Origin: an uncultured Bacteroidales bacterium
GTDB lineage: Bacteria > Bacteroidota > Bacteroidia > Bacteroidales > Bacteroidaceae
Assembly: GCA_947367415.1 (NCBI GenBank)
Contig: CANBEE010000156.1
Location: 1 to 6,469 of the forward strand
Direction: 5' to 3'
DNA length: 6,469 bases
The stretch's first letter is position 1. Every line of letters begins with the position of its first letter. Both the position numbers and the translations under genes were made by a program. Positions 1 to 4,962 of this stretch are shown piece by piece. The notes under the pieces are model-generated. The model ran no database searches, was not told the origin of the DNA, and saw nothing but the letters and a program-made list of their open reading frames with translations.

Positions 1-98
1 ATGTCGGCCAAACCTTTCTTCTTGGCTCGGGCCATGATGGAGCAATCAAAGAATCCCTCAATCATTTCGGGCAATACGGTGAGAATATCGATGCGCAT
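1..98 (-). CDS. trmD: tRNA (guanine-N1)-methyltransferase TrmD, N-terminal fragment (runs off window)
   Basis: Only the first 32 codons are visible; the gene continues past the left edge. The reverse strand reads from an ATG at 98 and begins MRIDILTVLPE, then a segment rich in F, M and A, and then KKKGLAD. This matches the start of TrmD, where the MRIDI-TVLPE strand opens the SAM-binding trefoil-knot (SPOUT) domain and an 'A-KKGLA-I' segment follows. TrmD methylates N1 of G37 in tRNAs that read CNN codons for Leu, Pro and Arg, which prevents +1 frameshifting, and acts as a cytoplasmic homodimer. The gene is divergent from rfbC, and a Bacteroidota-type promoter sits just upstream (118-148). 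Family length is usually 220-250 residues, so most of the protein, including the C-terminal tRNA-binding domain, is not seen. The identity rests on the N-terminal signature only, but that signature is distinctive. Confidence 0.88.
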   Translation of the reverse strand, partial: MRIDILTVLPEMIEGFFDCSIMARAKKKGLAD

Positions 99-117
99 AA
101 TTTCTTTCTTTTCTTGG

Positions 118-148
118 CAAAGGTACGAAAAAGTGAGCGAAATGTAAA
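118..148 (-). promoter_or_regulatory. Bacteroidota-type promoter for trmD (P1)
   Basis: Read on the minus strand, TTTA (148-145) lies 19 nt upstream of TACCTTTG (125-118). The latter fits the Bacteroidota -7 consensus TAnnTTTG exactly, and the former is one base off the -33 TTTG. Transcription would start around 111-113 and give a leader of only about a dozen nucleotides before the trmD ATG at 98. Assignment is by motif and spacing only. Confidence 0.65.
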
Positions 149-198
149 GCTTGCTTTAATATTTCTAAGCGAACGCTAGAATCTTCGAGGTTTACCTC
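146..198. repeat. Three short dyads spaced about 20 bp apart in the trmD/rfbC divergent region
   Basis: Three small inverted repeats share a 2-nt centre: AAAGC-TT-GCTTT at 146-157, AGCG-AA-CGCT at 168-177 (flanked by CT and AG with one bulged base), and GAGGT-TT-ACCTC at 187-198. Their centres are near 151.5, 172.5 and 192.5, roughly two helical turns apart. They lie between the two copies of CAAAGRTACGAAAAA. Two-base centres are too short for stable RNA loops, so if they matter they would be DNA sites. The arms differ in sequence, which argues against one repressor binding all three. Confidence 0.25.
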
Positions 199-205
199 AA
201 AGATA
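198..205 (-). promoter_or_regulatory. Possible second -7 element facing trmD (P2)
   Basis: On the minus strand this reads TATCTTTG, a full match to TAnnTTTG. It sits in CAAAGATACGAAAAA (198-212), nearly the same as CAAAGGTACGAAAAA at 118-132 that carries P1. No TTTG-like -33 box is visible at the expected distance, so it may be a weak or non-functional copy. If used, it would give trmD a leader of about 90 nt containing the dyads. Confidence 0.35.
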
Positions 206-218
206 CGAAAAAAATCCT

Positions 219-226
219 TACTTTTG
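219..226 (+). promoter_or_regulatory. Bacteroidota -7 element for rfbC
   Basis: TACTTTTG fits TAnnTTTG, about 40 nt before the rfbC ATG at 266. The nearest -33-like match is TTTA at 191-194, with a 24-nt spacer that is longer than the usual 19-21, so the upstream half is weak. The likely start near 231-233 would leave a short AT-rich leader of about 33 nt. Confidence 0.5.
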
Positions 227-234
227 CATTTTTA

Positions 235-256
235 TATAAAGTAAGTATAAAGCAAG
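235..256 (+). repeat. Tandem 11-bp repeat in the rfbC leader
   Basis: TATAAAGTAAG (235-245) is followed directly by TATAAAGCAAG (246-256), with one base difference. The second copy runs into AAGG at 254-257, eight bases before the rfbC ATG. It lies in the inferred 5' leader and may simply be a small duplication in AT-rich sequence. Confidence 0.5.
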
Positions 257-265
257 GTTTATTCT

Positions 266-814
266 ATGGAATATATATCAACAGCTATTGAGGGTGTCTA
301 CCTCATCAAACCGCGTGTGTTCAATGATGCCCGTGGCTACTTCATGGAAGCATTTAAGCAAGAAGAGTTTGACGCCAATGTCTATCCTGTGAAGTTTGTT
401 CAGGACAATGAGTCTATGTCGTCATACGGTGTGTTGCGCGGACTCCATTATCAGAAGGGCGAGTGGAGCCAAGCCAAGCTGGTGCGTGTCATCAAAGGGC
501 GTGTGCTCGATGTGGCGGTCGATATGCGCAAGTCGTCGCCCACCTTCGGCAAGTATGTGATGGCCGAGCTGAGCGAGGAGAATAAACTGCAGTTTTTTAT
601 CCCTCGTGGCTTTGCTCACGGCTTTCTCGTGCTGAGCGATGAGGCTGTATTTACTTATAAGGTAGACAATGTGTATGCGCCCCAGGCCGAGGCATCGGTA
701 CTCTTCTCCGACGAAGAGATTGGCATAGAGTGGCCCATCGATGCCAAGGAGATGATACTCTCGCCCAAAGACCTAGCCGCCGTGCCGTTTGGCGAAGCTG
801 AGTGTTTTGATTGA
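266..814 (+). CDS. rfbC: dTDP-4-dehydrorhamnose 3,5-epimerase (RmlC/RfbC)
   Basis: This cytoplasmic enzyme carries out the third step of dTDP-L-rhamnose synthesis, epimerising C3 and C5 of dTDP-4-keto-6-deoxyglucose. The 182-residue length is normal for this cupin family. Family motifs appear in order: F-DARGYF-E (19-28), QDNES (46-50), VLRGLHYQ (56-63), KLVRVIKGRVLDVAVDMR (71-88), IPRGFAHGF (112-120), YK (131-132), EWP (155-157) and SPKD (166-169). By comparison with characterised RmlC enzymes, the catalytic His-Asp pair would be H61 and D169, and the acid would be Y131. Its usual partners rfbA, rfbB and rfbD are not adjacent; the next gene is tsaD, 29 bp downstream and probably co-transcribed. 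The ATG at 266 gives the standard family N-terminus. The substrate assignment is firm at family level, although some RmlC homologues act on other dTDP-keto sugars. Confidence 0.95.
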   Translation: MEYISTAIEGVYLIKPRVFNDARGYFMEAFKQEEFDANVYPVKFVQDNESMSSYGVLRGLHYQKGEWSQAKLVRVIKGRVLDVAVDMRKSSPTFGKYVMAELSEENKLQFFIPRGFAHGFLVLSDEAVFTYKVDNVYAPQAEASVLFSDEEIGIEWPIDAKEMILSPKDLAAVPFGEAECFD

Positions 815-843
815 TGTATGTTGTTTAAAAACGCGTCCAAGTA

Positions 844-1869
844 ATGAAAGACATTATTATATTAGGTATAGAATCGTCGTGTGACGATACGTCGGCGGCA
901 GTCATCAAGAATGGTGAGTTGTTGTCAAATGTGACAGCCAGTCAGGCTGTGCACGAAAGTTATGGTGGGGTAGTGCCCGAGTTGGCTTCGCGAGCTCACG
1001 AACAGAACATTGTTCCAGTGGTGGATCAGGCGCTCAAGAAGGCGGGTGTTGCCAAGGAGAAGCTGTCGGCTGTGGCCTTTACTCGTGGGCCAGGTCTCAT
1101 GGGCTCGCTGCTTGTGGGCGTGTCGTTTGCCAAGGGCTTTGCCCGCTCGCTGGACATTCCGATGATTGATGTAAACCACTTGCAGGGTCATGTGTTGGCA
1201 CATTTTATTCAGGAACCTGAGGTGACGAAGGAGACTCCAAAGTATCCCTTCCTTTGTCTGCTGGTGTCGGGTGGTAACTCGCAGATTGTCTTGGTCAAGG
1301 CATACAATGATATGGAGGTGATAGGGCAGACGATTGATGATGCGGCGGGTGAGGCTATCGACAAGTGTTCCAAGGTGATGGGACTGGGCTATCCGGGCGG
1401 ACCTATCATTGACCGCTTAGCTCGTCAAGGCAATCCCAAGGCCTTCGCATTCAGTAAGCCTAATATTGCTGGCTACGACTATAGCTTCAGTGGACTAAAA
1501 ACCTCTTTTCTCTATTTCTTACGTGACAGACTGAAAGAAAACCCTGATTTCATCGAACAAAACAAGGAAGACCTGGCTGCTTCGCTCGAAGCGACCATCG
1601 TAGATATATTGATGAAGAAGCTGCGCCTTGCGGCCAAGGAGCTAGGCATCAAGGAGGTGGCTGTGGCAGGTGGCGTGTCGGCCAATACGGGATTGCGCAA
1701 TGCCTTCCTTGACCATGCACGTCGCTATAAATGGAATGTATATATCCCCAAGTTTGGCTACACGACCGACAATGCAGCGATGATTGCCATCACGGGATAT
1801 TACAAGTTTATGGACAATGACTTCTGCTCGATAGACAAACCTGCATATTCTCGCGTTTCCATCGGGTAA
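844..1869 (+). CDS. tsaD: tRNA N6-adenosine threonylcarbamoyltransferase TsaD
   Basis: TsaD transfers the threonylcarbamoyl group from TsaC's product to A37 of tRNAs reading ANN codons, working with TsaB and TsaE in the cytoplasm. At 341 residues it is full length. It shows the ASKHA-type opening GIESSCDDTSAAV (8-20), VVPELASRAHEQN (43-55), the metal-binding NHLQGH (H112 and H116), the nucleotide-loop VSGGN (141-145), DDAAGEAIDK (165-174), GYPGGP (182-187), SFSGLKT (214-220), VAGGVSAN (274-281) and TTDNAAMI (307-314), whose D309 is the expected third metal ligand. The start at 844 is the natural family N-terminus and has no SD before it. It lies 29 bp after rfbC and 14 bp before the CinA-type gene. 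Older annotations call this family O-sialoglycoprotein endopeptidase (Gcp), now regarded as incorrect. Confidence 0.97.
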   Translation: MKDIIILGIESSCDDTSAAVIKNGELLSNVTASQAVHESYGGVVPELASRAHEQNIVPVVDQALKKAGVAKEKLSAVAFTRGPGLMGSLLVGVSFAKGFARSLDIPMIDVNHLQGHVLAHFIQEPEVTKETPKYPFLCLLVSGGNSQIVLVKAYNDMEVIGQTIDDAAGEAIDKCSKVMGLGYPGGPIIDRLARQGNPKAFAFSKPNIAGYDYSFSGLKTSFLYFLRDRLKENPDFIEQNKEDLAASLEATIVDILMKKLRLAAKELGIKEVAVAGGVSANTGLRNAFLDHARRYKWNVYIPKFGYTTDNAAMIAITGYYKFMDNDFCSIDKPAYSRVSIG

Positions 1870-1883
1870 AATGGCTAAAAGAC

Positions 1884-2387
1884 GTGGAAGAAGAACTGTA
1901 CAAAATCGCCCAATCCATCGAACTGACCCTTTCGAACAAGGGATGGAGTGTGGCTACTGCTGAAAGCTGTACGGGAGGCGGCATCGCTGCTGCACTGACG
2001 GCTGTGCCTGGTAGCTCGGCTTGCGTGAGGGGTGGCATTGTGGCCTATACCGAGGAGATGAAGGTGCAGCTGTTGGGCGTATCGCCCGAGACGTTGTTAA
2101 TAATGGGTGTAGTGAGCGAACAGACGGTTGTGGAAATGGCGCGAGGTGTTATGAGGGTGATGAGCTCGGACTTTGCTGTGGCTACGTCGGGTATTGCTGG
2201 TCCGTCGGGTGGGACAGAAGAACTGCCGGTAGGCACGATTTGGGTGGCGGCGATTTCGCACTCGTGTGTAATCACGCATTGCATACGGGATTATGATAAG
2301 GGGAGATGTCAAAATACTCAAAATGCTGTACTCGAAGCATTAAAAATGCTGCAAAAAGTAGTGGAAAGGGAAGAAAATCAACCTTAA
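1884..2387 (+). CDS. pncC: CinA C-terminal domain protein, probable nicotinamide-nucleotide amidase (PncC)
   Basis: This is a stand-alone CinA C-terminal domain of 167 residues, the usual size for PncC. Such enzymes deamidate nicotinamide mononucleotide to nicotinate mononucleotide, recycling the by-product of NAD-dependent DNA ligase. Motifs seen are TAESCTGGGIAA (25-36, with S28 the likely catalytic serine), VPGSS (41-45), GGIVAY (50-55), VVSEQTV-EMA (76-86), ATSGIAGPSGGT (100-111) and LPVGTIWVA (114-122). The N-terminal molybdopterin-binding (COG1058) domain of full-length CinA is absent. The start is a GTG at 1884: the frame is open back to 1821, but no ATG, GTG or TTG precedes this codon, and the next in-frame ATG falls after the active site. 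It follows tsaD by 14 bp and is likely in the same operon. Family identity is clear; enzyme activity is inferred from homologues. Confidence 0.9.
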   Translation: MEEELYKIAQSIELTLSNKGWSVATAESCTGGGIAAALTAVPGSSACVRGGIVAYTEEMKVQLLGVSPETLLIMGVVSEQTVVEMARGVMRVMSSDFAVATSGIAGPSGGTEELPVGTIWVAAISHSCVITHCIRDYDKGRCQNTQNAVLEALKMLQKVVEREENQP

Positions 2388-2409
2388 AATAAAATTAATG
2401 ATTGATTTA

Positions 2410-2441
2410 TTTGGCCATTCCATAAAAAAGTAGTTATTTTG
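2410..2441 (+). promoter_or_regulatory. Promoter of the rpmB-rpmG-DUF4295 operon
   Basis: TTTG at 2410-2413 lies 20 nt before TTATTTTG at 2434-2441, one base off TAnnTTTG. Spacing and both boxes fit the Bacteroidota housekeeping promoter. The start would be near 2447, leaving an A-rich leader of about 45 nt without an SD. The remainder of the 104-bp gap after cinA shows no terminator hairpin, so some read-through from upstream is possible. Confidence 0.65.
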
Positions 2442-2491
2442 CACGCTGAAATTTGAATGCAGAGCAAAATAAACATCAAAATTAGATAGAA

Positions 2492-2752
2492 ATGTCGAAG
2501 ATTTGTCAAATTACCGGTAAGAAAGCCATGATTGGCAACAACGTTTCACACTCTAAGCGTCGTACAAAGCGTACTTTTGAGGTGAACTTGTTTAGAAAGA
2601 AATTCTTCTATGTAGAAGAGAATTGTTGGATTCAGTTGCGCTTGAGCGCCGCTGGTCTTCGTTTGATTAACAAGAAAGGTTTGGACGCTGCTTTGAAGCA
2701 AGCTTTTGCTGAGGGTCACTGCACTCCGAACGACATTAAAGTAATTGCGTAA
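2492..2752 (+). CDS. rpmB: 50S ribosomal protein bL28
   Basis: This is large-subunit protein bL28, near the E site. The 86-residue product opens MSKICQITGKKAMIGNNVSHS, the hallmark of the family, followed by the basic KRRTKRTF (22-29), NLFRKKF (32-38), and the C-terminal LSAAGLRLINKKGLDAAL (51-68). Length is within the family range of about 75-90. The N-terminal two thirds is highly conserved, while the last 20 or so residues, including GHCTPNDIKVIA, look more variable. The leader has no SD, as expected for a highly expressed Bacteroidota gene. It is first in a three-gene operon and is followed 14 bp later by rpmG. Confidence 0.97.
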   Translation: MSKICQITGKKAMIGNNVSHSKRRTKRTFEVNLFRKKFFYVEENCWIQLRLSAAGLRLINKKGLDAALKQAFAEGHCTPNDIKVIA

Positions 2753-2757
2753 AGGAG
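2752..2757 (+). promoter_or_regulatory. SD-like ribosome binding site before rpmG
   Basis: AAGGAG ends 9 nt before the rpmG ATG at 2767, which is textbook SD sequence and spacing, and it overlaps the last base of the rpmB stop codon. No other gene in the window has more than a weak match (AAGG before rfbC). Bacteroidota ribosomes are reported to sequester the anti-SD, so an SD this clear is unexpected and may or may not function. Confidence 0.55.
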
Positions 2758-2766
2758 AGACTAATT

Positions 2767-2955
2767 ATGGCAAAGAAAGTTAAAGGTAACAGAGTTCAAG
2801 TTATCCTCGAGTGCACAGAGCACAAGGAGAGCGGTATGCCGGGTACATCTCGTTATATCACCACTAAGAACAGAAAGAACACTACTGAAAGATTGGAGCT
2901 GAAGAAGTACAACCCTATCTTGAAGCGTGTAACAGTTCACAAGGAAATTAAGTAA
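2767..2955 (+). CDS. rpmG: 50S ribosomal protein bL33 (cysteine-poor form)
   Basis: This is bL33, a small large-subunit protein. The 62-residue product has the family core: VQVILECTEHK (10-20), RYITTKNRKNT (29-39), RLELKKYNP (42-50) and VTVHKEIK (55-62). Zinc-ribbon versions carry two CxxC pairs. Here only C16 remains; the partner position is H19, and the second pair is replaced by NPIL (49-52), so it should not bind zinc in the usual way. An insert around SGMPGTS (22-28) lengthens it relative to the classical 50-55 residues. It sits 14 bp after rpmB and 28 bp before the DUF4295 gene, whose MAKK start resembles its own. Confidence 0.96.
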   Translation: MAKKVKGNRVQVILECTEHKESGMPGTSRYITTKNRKNTTERLELKKYNPILKRVTVHKEIK

Positions 2956-2983
2956 TAACCCTTATTATAAAATAGTATAGACT

Positions 2984-3136
2984 ATGGCAAAGAAAGCGGT
3001 TGCATCTCTTCAAACAGGTAAGTCAGCTTCTTACTCTAAAGTGATCAAGATGGTGAAGTCTCCTAAGACTGGTGCTTACATCTTCGATGAGCAGATGGTT
3101 CCTTCTGAGAAGGTACAAGAGTTCCTCAAGAAGTAA
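2984..3136 (+). CDS. DUF4295 family small basic protein, candidate ribosomal protein
   Basis: This is a 50-codon gene that automated calling could miss. The product starts MAKKAVASLQTGKSASYSK (1-19), continues KMVKSPKTGAYIFDEQMVP (22-40), and ends in KVQEFLKK. The K-MVKSPKTGAY motif and C-terminal EFLKK are what I know from the DUF4295 family, a Bacteroidota protein almost always encoded after rpmB and rpmG. It is strongly lysine-rich (11 of 50) with no membrane segment. Gene order, size, charge and the same well-used codons as rpmB and rpmG point to a ribosome-associated role. From memory, a Flavobacterium ribosome structure revealed an extra Bacteroidota protein named bL38; this may be that family, but I cannot confirm the match here. 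A terminator follows 25 bp after the stop. Confidence 0.9.
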   Translation: MAKKAVASLQTGKSASYSKVIKMVKSPKTGAYIFDEQMVPSEKVQEFLKK

Positions 3137-3161
3137 TAAGACATTACAATATGCATAAGCG

Positions 3162-3200
3162 AAGCCCTGCAACCCGCGTTGTGGGGCTTTTCTTTATTAT
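3162..3200 (+). terminator. Intrinsic terminator of the rpmB operon
   Basis: AAGCCCTGCAAC (3162-3173) pairs with GTTGTGGGGCTT (3178-3189) across a CCGC loop, giving a 12-bp stem with two G-U pairs. It is followed directly by a T-rich run (TTTTCTTTATTATTA). This is a strong rho-independent terminator. Confidence 0.9.
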
Positions 3201-3254
3201 TATAGTGTTGTTTTCCTGTATGTTATTTTAATTTTTAATTTCTAATTCTCTGAG

Positions 3255-3833
3255 ATGGATATAGGATTTCTTAATCGGTTCGAAGAAAAGATACAGAACG
3301 AACTATTGCGTATATGTACATCGCAAGGTATGCTCGAGGGAGTGCTGCTGTCTACTGATGATATTGATGGGCATTGGGATGTGTTGGCTCCGGAGTACGT
3401 GGCTGACGCTGTGGGGCAGATTGCCGATTATCCCACCGTGTCGGTGGCCTGGGCTGGCTACTTGGGTATGGCTGTAGCGCATGGTTGGGACAAGAACTGG
3501 CAGGAGTGCTTGAAGACTCCTTATAAGGCTTATTATGGTAATCAGGGGTTTGATGATATGGACGAACATATCGTAGAGCATATCCTTGGCCTTTCGCTTG
3601 ATAGCCTTGAGGCTAAAAAGCTGGAGGGGACGATACGCAGCTGTGCGCAAGCGGTCGTCACGCTGATTCGTCGCGAGCAGATAGAGCCGCAGAGCCCAAT
3701 GGCCTTCCATGTCTTTGCACGTGCTATTAAGGTGATGTACCGCATAGGTGCAGCATTGGAACTCAATCGCCTCGGGTATAAGTTCGAGGAGGTTGCGCTG
3801 CCACCGCACTTCGGCAGCTTGCCCGAGTGTTGA
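3255..3833 (+). CDS. Hypothetical protein of unknown function, 192 residues
   Basis: I do not recognise a named family. The product looks soluble and mostly helical, with no signal peptide. Visible features are an amphipathic start (1-33), a hydrophobic, Gly- and Trp-rich segment from YPTVSVAWAGYLGMAV to HGWDKNW (59-82), an acidic stretch DDMDEHIVEHI (100-110), and a helical C-terminal half (115-175) ending in PPHFGSLPEC. Segment 59-75 is hydrophobic but carries polar residues and is too short and isolated for a confident membrane anchor. Codon use resembles the neighbours, and the reverse-strand reading frame over the same stretch has the Cys/His/Arg-rich look of a shadow, so the plus strand is chosen. 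It stands alone between the terminator at 3162 and the shared hairpin at 3859; no good TAnnTTTG promoter is visible, the best being TAGTGTTG at 3203-3210. Probably a conserved Bacteroidales protein. Confidence 0.8.
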   Translation: MDIGFLNRFEEKIQNELLRICTSQGMLEGVLLSTDDIDGHWDVLAPEYVADAVGQIADYPTVSVAWAGYLGMAVAHGWDKNWQECLKTPYKAYYGNQGFDDMDEHIVEHILGLSLDSLEAKKLEGTIRSCAQAVVTLIRREQIEPQSPMAFHVFARAIKVMYRIGAALELNRLGYKFEEVALPPHFGSLPEC

Positions 3834-3858
3834 GAATTAAATGGGATGGCATAAAGAT

Positions 3859-3907
3859 GGGGAAGATCGAGCGTTGTTGTTTGCTCGGGTCTTCCCCGTT
3901 TGTTTTT
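3859..3907 (+). terminator. Hairpin between convergent genes, terminator for the 3255-3833 gene
   Basis: GGGGAAGATCGAGC (3859-3872) pairs with GCTCGGGTCTTCCCC (3883-3897), leaving one bulged G and a GTTGTTGTTT loop; the T-rich tail GTTTGTTTTT follows at 3898-3907. On the plus strand it is a good intrinsic terminator. Read the other way it lies just after the panE stop but has only a weak T run (ATCTTTAT), so it may stop panE transcripts less well. Confidence 0.85.
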
Positions 3908-4907
3908 AGAACAGTTTCAAGTTCTCGAATCCGGGTTTTAGTTTGCCCTGTTCTATGTTGTGAATAATCTCCACTACGCGGTCATTCATTGGGGTGGGGC
4001 ACCCGACTTTTCTTCCGTAGTCGGAGACGGCTCCGTTGATGGCGTCCACCTCAGTGAGTTTTCCCTTCTCAATGTCCTGAAGCATGCTTGCTTTTAGCTT
4101 GGCGTGCTTGCGTATGGCGATGGGTATGATGAAGTATGAGAAGGCTTTCTTGGCGGAGTTGGTGTAGTTGAGAAGTTTGACAATGTCTTTGCCCTGTACC
4201 GGCTCAATGCGGATGCCTCCAGTTTGGCAAACATCGATACATTCCTTTATTAATGCTTGTACGATGCGTCGAGATGCACTGGGCTTGGCTGCCTCGCCGA
4301 AGGTGCATCCCAAGACGGCGCTCATGCCTGAAAATGAGGCGTTAATGAGTAGTTTGCTCCAGCGAGTGCCGATGAAATTCTCTTCAAGGTCTACTTTCCC
4401 CATCAGTTCGAGCAATTCTTTTACTTTCTCGAAATGCTTGTTTCGTTTGGCCGAGATGGCGCCTAGTGAGAATGATAGAGCATCGGGTTCGCTTGTGAGC
4501 TCACATACGCCGGGCGATTGTAGGGTGGCGCCCCAGGCAACAGTACAGCCCAGTACGCGTTCCTCGCCTAAGATATCGGCAATCTGCATCTCGGGAAGCC
4601 CGTTCTGGAATGTGACGAGCACTCCGTCCTCTGCAAGGTGTCCCTTGAGCATCTCTACGACTTCGGCGTTGTGTTGCTGTTTTGTCATGAGAAACAGAAT
4701 GTCGTATTGTCCGCTCATCTCGTCGGGAGTGTAGGCTGTGACAGGTTGGGTAAATTGCATCGTGCCTACAATTTGGGCACCTTTTGCCTTTAATGCTTCA
4801 ATGTGGGCTTTGTTGCGGTTGATCAACTCGATATTTACGCCGGCCTTACTGATGAAGGCGCCTAGTATTGTGCCTAACGAACCGGCACCGTATATTGCAA
4901 TGCGCAT
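3906..4907 (-). CDS. panE: Ketopantoate reductase (2-dehydropantoate 2-reductase, ApbA/PanE family)
   Basis: PanE reduces ketopantoate to pantoate with NADPH in the pantothenate and coenzyme A pathway, in the cytoplasm. The 333-residue product begins with a Rossmann strand MRIAIYGAGSLG, whose GxGxxG is at 7-12, and has NR at 30-31 for the NADP phosphate region. Further family landmarks are LMTKQQ (73-78, K76), FQNGLPE (100-106), GTRWSKLLINASFS (180-193, with K185 the expected catalytic lysine) and SMLQDIEKGKLTEVDAINGAV (274-294, with E286 a likely substrate ligand). It is somewhat longer than the roughly 300-residue E. coli enzyme. It begins 55 bp after the PL11 gene with no recognisable promoter or terminator in between, so it may be read through from there. 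Other ApbA-family reductases act on related 2-keto acids, so the substrate is probable rather than proven. Confidence 0.88.
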   Translation of the reverse strand: MRIAIYGAGSLGTILGAFISKAGVNIELINRNKAHIEALKAKGAQIVGTMQFTQPVTAYTPDEMSGQYDILFLMTKQQHNAEVVEMLKGHLAEDGVLVTFQNGLPEMQIADILGEERVLGCTVAWGATLQSPGVCELTSEPDALSFSLGAISAKRNKHFEKVKELLELMGKVDLEENFIGTRWSKLLINASFSGMSAVLGCTFGEAAKPSASRRIVQALIKECIDVCQTGGIRIEPVQGKDIVKLLNYTNSAKKAFSYFIIPIAIRKHAKLKASMLQDIEKGKLTEVDAINGAVSDYGRKVGCPTPMNDRVVEIIHNIEQGKLKPGFENLKLF

Positions 4908-4931
4908 AGTGTTGTTTGTTATAATGATTTT

Positions 4932-4945
4932 ATGTTAATGTTAAT
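4932..4945. repeat. Short ATGTTA direct repeat in the panE leader
   Basis: ATGTTAATGTTAAT contains two tandem ATGTTA units in the AT-rich 55-bp gap between the PL11 stop and the panE start. The gap shows no TAnnTTTG promoter or hairpin on the minus strand. Probably simple low-complexity sequence. Confidence 0.3.
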
Positions 4946-4962
4946 ATGGTTGTTGAAAAGAA

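Noticed and set aside
1871..1918. ATG at 1871 as start of a gene or of the CinA-type protein
   Set aside because: It is in a different frame from the CinA-type protein and gives an Arg-rich peptide (MAKRRGRRTVQ) with no family match; the GTG at 1884 is the first possible start in the correct frame.
2021..2296. 91-codon overlapping plus-strand frame within the CinA-type gene
   Set aside because: It gives a Gly/Cys/Arg-rich sequence typical of a +1 shadow of a GC-rich coding region, with no start signal.
3137..3254. Possible small RNA or extra gene between DUF4295 and the unknown gene
   Set aside because: Apart from the terminator the stretch is AT-rich with no conserved structure or open frame of note.
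3303..3809. 168-codon reverse-strand open frame over the unknown gene
   Set aside because: Its translation is rich in His, Arg and Cys with no coherent fold or motif, and the plus-strand frame has regular helical patterning and a proper downstream terminator. It looks like a shadow frame.
4168..4734. 188-codon plus-strand frame over panE
   Set aside because: Low-complexity Ser/Pro/Met-rich translation antisense to a clear ketopantoate reductase; a shadow frame.
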